DNA of 7,658 bases from Planctomycetales bacterium. GTDB lineage: Bacteria > Planctomycetota > Phycisphaerae > SM23-33. How positions within the stretch are numbered: the first letter of the stretch is position 1; every line of letters starts with the position of its first letter. The notes under the pieces were generated by a model, which did no database searches, was not told the origin of the DNA, and was given only the letters and a program-made list of their open reading frames with translations. Positions 1-5,216 of this stretch are shown here, piece by piece. Made by a program: the position numbers and the translations under genes. The stretch covers positions 1 to 7,658 of the forward strand of contig DAOWOP010000125.1 in the NCBI GenBank assembly GCA_030642005.1, in the 5' to 3' direction.

Positions 1-107
1 ACAGGTCTATTCCGTCGTGAATCAACCTGCCGATAGCAGTCTAAGATACAATTGCCGGCCGAAGCCAATCCGAGCGGGAAGAAGTGCGATTGAGGGAAGG
101 GAAGCGA

Positions 108-1475
108 TTAATTGCTCCATATGTAAGGAATAATCGTTACGCCGGCGCTGGTCGCCGCCAGGAGCCAGATGGCCAGTTTGATCCGCCTGATGCCGCGGTC
201 CACCGACGAGCGCCCGGCTTCGGAGCGCCCGAGCCGGTCAAGGTATTCCAGCCGGTGCGCGATTGAGCCGTGGCGGAAGTTCCGCCGGGACGGGCTGATG
301 CCGTTCAACCGACCCACTTTCAGCAGGGCGTCTCTGAAGCGGGCTACTCCCTCGGCGGTCAGTTTGGCGTCGGCATCGCCGGTGGCAGTGGCCGCGGCGA
401 AGACGTCCGCCTGACGCTCGAACCGCCGGCTCAACACGCCGAAAAGCCACATCCACAATACGCCCGCCGCCGACATGGCGAACAGTTCGGCCACCTGCGA
501 CGAGAAGTCCAGCCACGCCGCCGAATCGAACAGCAAAATCAGACCCGCCGTCAAGAAGAGCACCATATACGGAATATGGCGATGCACGATGTGCCCGGCC
601 TCATGGGCGAAGATGGCCGCGACGGCGTCGTCGTCGAAATGCTCCAGCATCGCATCGCTCAGCAGGACGTACCGCACAGGTCTGGCTGCGCCCAGCACGG
701 CGGCATTGACTATCATCCCGCCGGTGTCCCAGATAAGGATATTGCGACAGGTAAAACCGGCCTGCCTGCTCATCTGTTCCAGCCGGCTTCGGAGGTTTCC
801 GGCCGGCAGCGGCCTCGTCCGCCAGATGCGCACAATAATCGCCGGCGCAGATACGAAAATCCCACCGATTGCAAACAGACCGGCCGATACCGCTATACCA
901 GCGCCAAGCACAGGCTCGGCCAGGTACAGAACATCCAGCACCAGGATAATCAGTCCGACCGGGACGGCCAGAAAGAGCAGATTGTGGCGAATGTTGAACC
1001 CCATGAACTGCCGGCGCGTCCACACCGGCCGGACCGTCCCGCCGGTAAGCGCCATTGCCTGGCAATTCCGCTGCCGCAACGCCCGATCCAGAGGATATGT
1101 CGCCCACCAGTACGCCAGCAGCGCCGCGATGAAAGGCCCAACCGCCATCACCTTCGGTACGAGCGGAACCGCTTCGGCATGCAGCGTATCGGTAATCAGT
1201 CTCGCCCAGCCCCCTATCAGCAACAAGCCCAAGCCGGCGACCAGATAAACCTGTATCGCCGCCGTCAGCGCGATCGGCCACCGGCCAAGGGCGCCGTTGC
1301 CGCGCATCAATCGCCGCAGCCCCAAAGACGCGCTGCCGCGAGCCAGGGCATAGGTCAGTGCTACGTAGCAAACCACACCCGTCATCACCGCCCACCACGG
1401 CCCGGCAGCGTCAGGGGCAGGCAACCCCATCAGCAACATCGCAACTATAAATCCCGCTATCACTACTATATGCAT
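108..1475 (-). CDS. M48-family integral membrane zinc metalloprotease
   Basis: This 455-residue protein is probably a membrane-embedded zinc endopeptidase of peptidase family M48 (HtpX/Ste24/BlaR1-like group). The zinc motif HEAGH is at residues 291-295, with E292 as catalytic base and H291/H295 as ligands. The likely third ligand is E353 in the ExxxD pattern FERQAD (353-357). Hydrophobic segments lie at about 2-20, 28-48, 65-92, 107-125, 168-215, 303-345 and 430-452, so the catalytic site sits between membrane helices. The ATG at 1475 is supported by GAAGG seven bases upstream. The gene begins 27 bases after the queC stop on the same strand, which suggests co-transcription, although no functional link to deazapurine synthesis is known to me. 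The substrate cannot be told: membrane-protein quality control (HtpX-like) and sensor-type proteolysis are both possible. Family call is secure, subfamily is not. Confidence 0.85.
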   Translation of the reverse strand: MHIVVIAGFIVAMLLMGLPAPDAAGPWWAVMTGVVCYVALTYALARGSASLGLRRLMRGNGALGRWPIALTAAIQVYLVAGLGLLLIGGWARLITDTLHAEAVPLVPKVMAVGPFIAALLAYWWATYPLDRALRQRNCQAMALTGGTVRPVWTRRQFMGFNIRHNLLFLAVPVGLIILVLDVLYLAEPVLGAGIAVSAGLFAIGGIFVSAPAIIVRIWRTRPLPAGNLRSRLEQMSRQAGFTCRNILIWDTGGMIVNAAVLGAARPVRYVLLSDAMLEHFDDDAVAAIFAHEAGHIVHRHIPYMVLFLTAGLILLFDSAAWLDFSSQVAELFAMSAAGVLWMWLFGVLSRRFERQADVFAAATATGDADAKLTAEGVARFRDALLKVGRLNGISPSRRNFRHGSIAHRLEYLDRLGRSEAGRSSVDRGIRRIKLAIWLLAATSAGVTIIPYIWSN

Positions 1476-1502
1476 GATGGAACCTTCAACGCCGGAACCT
1501 TC

Positions 1503-2231
1503 TCAACCGCGGCAATATGTAACAGGGTCTTTTGCACCTGCTTCGGCGAAGCCGGCGAGGCGGATTCGGCAGGCGTCGCAGCGCCCGCAGGCGGAGCCGT
1601 CGGCTGCGGGGTCGTAACAACTGTGCGTCAGCGAATAATCCACGCCCAACGCCAGGCCGGTGCGGATTATCTGGCCCTTGCTCATCTCCAGCAGGGGCGC
1701 GCGGATGCGAAACTTTCCCCGGCCTTCGGCGGCAGCGGCTGTGGCGAGATTCGCCATCGCCTCAAATGCGCGGATAAACTCGCCGCGACAATCCGGATAG
1801 CCACTGTAATCCACCGCGTTGACGCCGATGAAAATATCGAACGCGCCGATAACCTCGGCATAACCCAGCGCGACCGAAAGGAAAATCGTGTTGCGGGCAG
1901 GAACGTAAGTGAGGGGAATTTTTGATTTTTGATTTTCGATTTTCGATTGCAACAAGGCACTATCTTTTGGTACTTCGATGTCATCCGTCAATGCGCTTTT
2001 GCCGAAGCCGGCTTCGGCGGACAGGTCAAGTTTCACGATTCGATGCTCGACGGCCCCGAGCGCCTCGGCGATTCGTTCAGCCGACGCCAGTTCAAACCGA
2101 TGCCGCTGCCCGTAATCGAACGAAAGCGCATGGCAGGCGAAACCATCCCGCCGGGCCAAAGCCAGCATCGTGGCCGAGTCAACCCCGCCCGAAAGCAGAA
2201 CAACCGCAGGCCTGTCTTTTGTATCCGACAT
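1503..2231 (-). CDS. queC: 7-cyano-7-deazaguanine (preQ0) synthase QueC
   Basis: QueC converts 7-carboxy-7-deazaguanine to preQ0 using ATP and ammonia, a cytosolic step on the way to queuosine in tRNA. The 242-residue protein shows the ATP pyrophosphatase loop SGGVDS at residues 14-19, the FDYGQRH segment at 38-44, the core YVPARNTIFLS at 109-119, and four zinc-ligand cysteines C205, C215, C218 and C221. Length is slightly above the usual 220-235 residues. Part of the excess is residues 95-105, QSKIENQKSKI, encoded by an in-frame heptamer DNA repeat (see the repeat entry). It lies just before the conserved PLTYVPARN segment. The ATG at 2231 has no clear Shine-Dalgarno. A TATAAT-like -10 lies on the minus strand at 2248-2243, without a convincing -35, and would leave a very short leader. 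The gene is divergent from queF and leads into the M48 protease gene. Confidence 0.96.
   Translation of the reverse strand: MSDTKDRPAVVLLSGGVDSATMLALARRDGFACHALSFDYGQRHRFELASAERIAEALGAVEHRIVKLDLSAEAGFGKSALTDDIEVPKDSALLQSKIENQKSKIPLTYVPARNTIFLSVALGYAEVIGAFDIFIGVNAVDYSGYPDCRGEFIRAFEAMANLATAAAAEGRGKFRIRAPLLEMSKGQIIRTGLALGVDYSLTHSCYDPAADGSACGRCDACRIRLAGFAEAGAKDPVTYCRG
1919..1949. repeat. GATTTT(T/C) heptamer tandem repeat inside queC
   Basis: About three and a half copies of a 7-bp unit, GATTTTT then GATTTTC twice then GATT, run from 1924 to 1948. On the coding strand this reads as AATCGAAAATC-type sequence and encodes queC residues 95-105. Because 7 is not a multiple of 3, each unit is read in a new frame, yet the net insertion stays in frame. 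Such AT-rich runs are typical intergenic repeats of some environmental bacteria, and this one contrasts with the GC-rich gene around it. Confidence 0.75.
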
Positions 2232-2306
2232 TATCCAATCAGATTATAGTAATTTTTGAACAGTGCTCTTCGATTAATAAGGCCCGGCCATTACGGAAAC
2301 AGAATA

Positions 2307-2386
2307 GCGGGATTACGGGGATTTTAAGATTACAGGATAAAAACTATTAAAAAATCCCTGTAATCCGGTAATCCCTATAATCCTGC
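2307..2386. repeat. Imperfect palindrome of GGATTAC type between queC and queF
   Basis: The 239-base divergent intergenic region (2232-2470) holds an imperfect inverted repeat. Its left arm is about 2307-2338 and its right arm about 2354-2386, with a short A-rich centre. Both arms contain GGATTAC/GATTACAGG words, so direct repeats are nested in the palindrome. It lies between two divergent start sites, where a terminator would not be expected, so it is more likely a dispersed repeat than a terminator. It could still affect expression of either gene. Confidence 0.6.
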
Positions 2387-2421
2387 TCTCTTGTCCGCTT
2401 TCCGCCGTAATCGACTTACAC

Positions 2422-2458
2422 GTTACACGCCTTTGCTTTTTCGTGCAATCTGTGTAAC
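2422..2458 (+). other. Hairpin in the queF leader
   Basis: A perfect 7-bp inverted repeat, GTTACAC (2422-2428) and GTGTAAC (2452-2458), encloses a second 4-bp stem, TTGC (2433-2436) with GCAA (2445-2448). It ends 12 bases before the queF ATG. Because queF is regulated by preQ1 riboswitches in some bacteria, the position is suggestive, but I do not see the A-rich tail and pseudoknot pattern of a preQ1 class I aptamer. It may be another repeat or a translation-control hairpin. Confidence 0.35.
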
Positions 2459-2470
2459 CTGTATTGCATC

Positions 2471-2809
2471 ATGGGCGAAGTTGAGACATTCGACAATCCG
2501 CATCCGGGGCGGGATTACGTTATCCGGCACGTTGCGCCGGAGTTCACGTCCGTCTGCCCGAAAACCGCCCAGCCGGACTTCGGGACCATTGAGGTCGAAT
2601 ACGTCGCCGACAAACTCTGCATCGAACTGAAAAGTCTGAAGTTCTACCTTCAGTCCTACCGCGACGTCGGTGTCTTTTACGAGGACGTGGTCAATCGCAT
2701 TCTGGACGACCTGGCTGCGGCGTGCAAGCCACGGTGGATGAAAGTAACCGGCAGGTTCACCCCGCGCGGCGGAATCCACAGCATCATCACAGCCGAGTAC
2801 AAAAAATAG
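2471..2809 (+). CDS. queF: NADPH-dependent 7-cyano-7-deazaguanine reductase QueF (short, unimodular type)
   Basis: QueF reduces the nitrile of preQ0 to the aminomethyl group of preQ1 with NADPH, the step after QueC in queuosine synthesis. The 112-residue protein is slightly short even for the unimodular (YkvM-like) class, mainly at the N-terminus. It keeps the catalytic pair: C29 in FTSVCPKT, which forms the thioimide with preQ0, and D36 in QPDF. The QueF signature ELKSLKFY is at 52-59. The substrate-binding segment reads FYED (69-72), with E71 kept and tyrosine where Bacillus-type enzymes usually have histidine. The end GRFTPRGGIHS (94-104) also fits the family. The ATG at 2471 has no obvious Shine-Dalgarno. 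The stop codon overlaps the first base of a long palindrome. The gene diverges from queC, so the two are functionally linked neighbours. Confidence 0.94.
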   Translation: MGEVETFDNPHPGRDYVIRHVAPEFTSVCPKTAQPDFGTIEVEYVADKLCIELKSLKFYLQSYRDVGVFYEDVVNRILDDLAAACKPRWMKVTGRFTPRGGIHSIITAEYKK

Positions 2810-2926
2810 GCCACAGAGACGCAGAGAACACAGAGAAAAGATAAATTGGGAAAAGAAGAATGAATATAACAGAAAAAATTTGTTTTAATTCTATTTGTTC
2901 TCTGTGACCTCTGTGTCTCTGTGGCC
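2809..2926. repeat. 118-bp CCACAGAGAC-type palindromic repeat, possibly acting as queF terminator
   Basis: Inverted arms at 2809-2837 and 2898-2926 match over about 29 bases with three mismatches, beginning GGCCACAGAGAC and ending GTCTCTGTGGCC. They enclose an AT-rich centre of about 60 bases. A T7 run follows at 2930-2936, so an RNA from queF could form a long stem and terminate there, although the large loop makes this weaker than a classical terminator. Repeats of this wording are common between genes in some PVC-type and environmental genomes. The repeat starts on the last base of the queF stop codon. Confidence 0.75.
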
Positions 2927-2957
2927 TGGTTTTTTTAAACAAGGGCGGCAAATCGAA

Positions 2958-4187
2958 ATGAACGAGGAATGGAAAATAGACGTCTCGCCGCGTCTGCGGC
3001 GTTTGCCGCCGTATCTGTTCGGGCGGATTAATGCGCTGCGGCACGCCAAGCGCGTCGCCGGCGTGGACATTATCGACCTTGGAATGGGCAATCCCGCCGA
3101 CAGCCCGCCGAAGCAGGTCATCGAGAAACTCTGCGAATCGGCCCGCAACCCGCGCAACCATCGCTACAGCGCATCGAGCGGCATACCCAACCTCCGCCGC
3201 GAGGTCGCCTGCCTCTACGAAAGGCTTTATGACGTTACGCTCAATCCCGACACCGAGGTAATCGCCGTTATCGGATCGAAGGAAGGTTTTTCGCATCTGT
3301 GCCTGGCGCTTATGGGGCCTGGGGATACAGCCATCGTGGGCGACCCGTACTTTCCCATCCACGTCTATTCCGTCGCATTGGCCGAGGCAAACGTCATCAA
3401 CGTCCCGCTCGGGGCCGACGATCTCTTCCTCCAGCGCGTCGCCGGCGTCGTCGAGCATCTCTATCCCCGCCCAAAGTGCCTGATCCTGAACTACCCGCAC
3501 AACCCCACCGCGATGACCGTCGATGGCGTGGAGTTTTTCGAGGCGGTGGTGGACCTGGCCAAGCGGAGCGGGATCATGGTAATCCACGATTTCGCCTACG
3601 GGCGGACATGCTTCGACGGGTACACCGCACCGTCCTTCCTCCAGGCCCGCGGCGCAAAGGACGTCGGCGTGGAGTTTATCACGATGTCCAAGCCCTACAA
3701 CATGGCCGGCTGGCGGATGGGCTTCTGCGTCGGAAACGCCGAGATGATCCGCGCCCTGGCCACTATAAAGGGCTATTACGATTACGGCATCTTCACGCCC
3801 ATCCAGGTCGCCGGCATCCTGGCGATGCAGACCGGCGAGGAAGCAGTCGCTGGCCAGGCGCATATCTATCAGCAGCGGCGCGACGTGGTGGTCGCTGGCC
3901 TGCGCCGCGTCGGGTGGGAAGTCCAAAGCCCCCGCGGCGGCATGTTCGTCTGGGCACGCGTGGCCGAGAAACATCTGAACGGGCAAGGCACGATAGATTT
4001 CGCCATGCGGCTGATGACGGACGCCGAGGTCGCCGTCGCGCCAGGGCGGGCATTCGGCGAAAACGGAGAGGGGTACGTCCGCATCGCACTGGTCGAAAAC
4101 GAACTCCGCCTGAAACAGGCAATCCGCCAGATCGACCGCGCCCTCAACAAGGGTTTTTTAAAGGCCCCATCAGCCGAAAAACGCTGA
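2958..4187 (+). CDS. AlaC/LL-diaminopimelate-type class I PLP aminotransferase
   Basis: This 409-residue protein is a cytosolic PLP-dependent aminotransferase very like E. coli AlaC (glutamate-pyruvate aminotransferase), with LL-diaminopimelate aminotransferases as close relatives. Visible motifs are LGMGNPAD near the N-terminus, GSKEGFSHL, the PLP-contacting NYPHNPT with N182, D211 and Y214 in HDFAYG, the Schiff-base lysine K245 in SKPYNMAGWRMGF, and the carboxylate-binding arginine near the C-terminus in VRIALVEN. Length matches AlaC (about 412). I chose the ATG at 2958, where the residues begin MNEEWKIDVSPRLRRLPPYLF and align with AlaC. An upstream in-frame ATG at 2895 would add 21 residues encoded by the palindromic repeat, which look spurious. 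No diaminopimelate genes lie nearby, so an alanine-forming role is more likely, but the exact substrate cannot be fixed from sequence. Confidence 0.92.
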   Translation: MNEEWKIDVSPRLRRLPPYLFGRINALRHAKRVAGVDIIDLGMGNPADSPPKQVIEKLCESARNPRNHRYSASSGIPNLRREVACLYERLYDVTLNPDTEVIAVIGSKEGFSHLCLALMGPGDTAIVGDPYFPIHVYSVALAEANVINVPLGADDLFLQRVAGVVEHLYPRPKCLILNYPHNPTAMTVDGVEFFEAVVDLAKRSGIMVIHDFAYGRTCFDGYTAPSFLQARGAKDVGVEFITMSKPYNMAGWRMGFCVGNAEMIRALATIKGYYDYGIFTPIQVAGILAMQTGEEAVAGQAHIYQQRRDVVVAGLRRVGWEVQSPRGGMFVWARVAEKHLNGQGTIDFAMRLMTDAEVAVAPGRAFGENGEGYVRIALVENELRLKQAIRQIDRALNKGFLKAPSAEKR

Positions 4188-4249
4188 ACATTTCACCTTG
4201 ACGCCAGACGCAAAGTAAGCGGTAAAACAATTTTTTATTTTTTTCAGGC

Positions 4250-4277
4250 TTGACGGGTGAATATATCGATATATAAT
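4250..4277 (+). promoter_or_regulatory. Sigma70-type promoter for the short tRNA-Sec-like RNA / NYN leader
   Basis: TTGACG at 4250-4255 and a perfect TATAAT at 4272-4277 are separated by 16 bases, close to the housekeeping sigma consensus. Transcription would begin near 4284. This is the best promoter in the window. It lies 97 bases downstream of the aminotransferase stop codon (from gene end to TATAAT end is 90 bases), so it serves the following RNA and possibly the NYN gene rather than the upstream gene. Confidence 0.7.
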
Positions 4278-4283
4278 AGTAGT

Positions 4284-4350
4284 GGTAATAAAGACGACTC
4301 CCCGGTTTTCAATACCGGTTGGGGCAGCCTATATGGCTGTCCTTTTTTTT
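4284..4350 (+). ncRNA. Short structured RNA resembling the anticodon and variable arms of tRNA-Sec, ending in a terminator
   Basis: Downstream of the promoter lie two adjacent hairpins. The first has a 5-bp stem, CCGGT (4302-4306) with ACCGG (4314-4318), around the 7-nt loop TTTCAAT. If read as an anticodon loop this gives U33, anticodon UCA and A37, which is the selenocysteine anticodon. It is followed by TTGGGGC, as in bacterial tRNA-Sec as I remember it. The second hairpin, GGGCAGCC with GGCTGTCC (4322-4329 and 4335-4342), has 8 pairs including one G-U, like the tRNA-Sec variable arm. The acceptor, D and T arms are absent: a T8 run stands where the T arm would be. This is therefore not a working tRNA. 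It may be a free small RNA, an attenuator leader for the NYN gene, or a tRNA remnant. The start is inferred from the promoter, not observed. Confidence 0.6.
4322..4350 (+). terminator. Intrinsic terminator directly before the NYN ribosome binding site
   Basis: An 8-bp stem (4322-4329 with 4335-4342, one G-U pair) with a five-base loop TATAT is followed at once by eight T at 4343-4350. This is the strongest intrinsic-terminator signal in the window. It lies between the promoter and the Shine-Dalgarno AGGGG (4351-4355), so transcription of the NYN gene from 4250 would need read-through or anti-termination. Confidence 0.75.
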
Positions 4351-4364
4351 AGGGGCTGAGTCAT

Positions 4365-5010
4365 ATGCGGACAAACGTTTATATTGACGGGTTCAATCTT
4401 TATTACGGGGCGGTAAAAGATACCAAATTCAAATGGCTTAACACGACAGCGCGAAGTAGTGTAGGCCCGAAGGGCCGATTAGAAGTTAGCCGGGGGCGTA
4501 AGCCCCCGGACAGAAGGGAGTTACAACAAAAGCCCCAACGGGGCGACAGAGGGTTTTACCCTTGGGGTAATTTCTGTCGCCCCGTTGGGGCTGCCTAAGG
4601 TCGAGATTATTTTCGGGAAGTATAAACTCAAAACCATCGCGTGTGGTGTAAAGGCGTGTAATTTCCCCGGTAGAAAGCTATTCCAGGTGCCGGAGGAAAA
4701 ACGAACCGACGTTCATGTCGCATTGAGAATGGCTCGCGACTGCTGGGAAGATGCATGTGACTGTTTTATCCTTGTCAGTGGTGATTCGGACCTGGTTCCA
4801 GCGGTTAACCTGGTCAAGGAAATTGCTCCAGAAAAACAGGTTGTCGTCTATATTCCGTCCCGAAATCCCATACGAGCCGCCGCGGTGGAACTGCGCGCGG
4901 CAGCCGACAAATCGCGCGTCCTTCCCAATGTCCTTATCCGCAAAGCACAATTCCTGGATAAGTTCCCTGACGGTTTCGGTGGAACCATTTGCAAGCCGCC
5001 CCATTGGTAA
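4365..5010 (+). pseudogene. NYN-domain (PIN-like) ribonuclease gene, interrupted
   Basis: The two ends encode one NYN-domain protein of the LabA/DUF88-like type, a family of metal-dependent PIN-like ribonucleases. The N-terminal piece from the ATG at 4365 gives MRTNVYIDGFNLYYG with the first acidic residue, then KWLN, where homology stops near 4442. The C-terminal piece resumes near 4598 in another frame with KVEIIFGKY, then KRTDVHVALRMA with the second acidic residue and VSGDSDLVPAVN with the third, ending at a TAA at 5008. Between them, about 150 bp of hairpin repeats replace what I estimate as 45-55 residues of the normal protein. The catalytic aspartates thus survive, but in frames that no single product can join. 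The ATG has a good Shine-Dalgarno (AGGGG, 9-base spacing). A separate C-terminal product from a TTG at 4585 is conceivable but would lack the first motif. Confidence 0.8.
4443..4597. repeat. Composite hairpin repeat inserted in the NYN gene
   Basis: This stretch is made of three hairpins in a row. The first is GGCCC-GAA-GGGCC (4464-4476). The second is CCGGGGGC-GTAA-GCCCCCGG (4490-4509), closed by a GNRA-type tetraloop if transcribed. The third is a 62-bp palindrome with perfect 19-bp arms (4531-4549 and 4574-4592) built on GCCCCAACGGGGCGACAG. It replaces the middle of the NYN coding region. No target-site duplication or transposase is visible. REP-like, non-autonomous spread is the likeliest explanation, but the boundaries are estimated from where protein homology stops. 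Confidence 0.75.
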
Positions 5011-5102
5011 AACCACCACCCGCCGAGCGATTTGAGATAATCCAGATAATCCCAGTATTTGCTTCACGAATCCTGTCCTCACGTAGAAAGCGCGACTTGG
5101 GT

Positions 5103-5157
5103 TCCGGGGGCTACGCTTCGCTTGCCCCCGGCTAAATCCTTCCGCCCGTTCCGGGCT
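5103..5157 (-). repeat. Second copy of the double-hairpin repeat, inverted
   Basis: Read on the minus strand, this copy has GCCCG-GAA-CGGGC (5156-5144), a 12-base linker ending TTTAG, then CCGGGGGC (5131-5124), a 12-base loop, and GCCCCCGG (5111-5104) followed by AA. The order matches the first two hairpins of the repeat at 4464-4510 but in the opposite orientation, with a larger loop in the second hairpin. The pair brackets the surviving C-terminal part of the NYN gene. The rest of the 5011-5195 region holds only short direct repeats such as TGCTGAA around 5161-5174; no gene is visible. Confidence 0.75.
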
Positions 5158-5216
5158 AAATGCTGAATGCTGAATAACCTTGACAGCGGATCGGGATGAT
5201 GATCGACTCTTCGGCG

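Noticed and set aside
270..1925. Plus-strand reading frame of 551 codons
   Set aside because: It is antisense to the M48 protease and queC, both with clear catalytic motifs; its composition is proline/arginine/glutamine-rich shadow sequence.
1924..1949. CRISPR or minisatellite array
   Set aside because: Only three and a half 7-bp units without spacers, inside a coding sequence.
2387..2470. preQ1 riboswitch upstream of queF
   Set aside because: A hairpin exists, but the short C-rich loop and A-rich tail forming the preQ1 pseudoknot are not seen.
2787..3986. Long minus-strand reading frame of 399 codons
   Set aside because: It lies fully antisense to the well-supported aminotransferase gene, and its end is translated palindromic repeat (FSVFSASLWP-like wording), a common artefact.
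4284..4364. A complete tRNA-Sec gene
   Set aside because: Only the anticodon-like and variable-like arms are present. No acceptor, D or T arm or CCA end can be found; a T8 tract follows the second arm.
4365..4598. Separate 77-residue protein from the NYN start codon
   Set aside because: After about residue 26 it is translated repeat hairpin sequence; it is the stub of the broken NYN gene.
5189..5204. Two GATC sites flanking the alternative start of the dpnI-like gene, as a methylation-controlled switch
   Set aside because: GATC is short and occurs elsewhere in the window; there is no other sign of a regulator, so chance is adequate.
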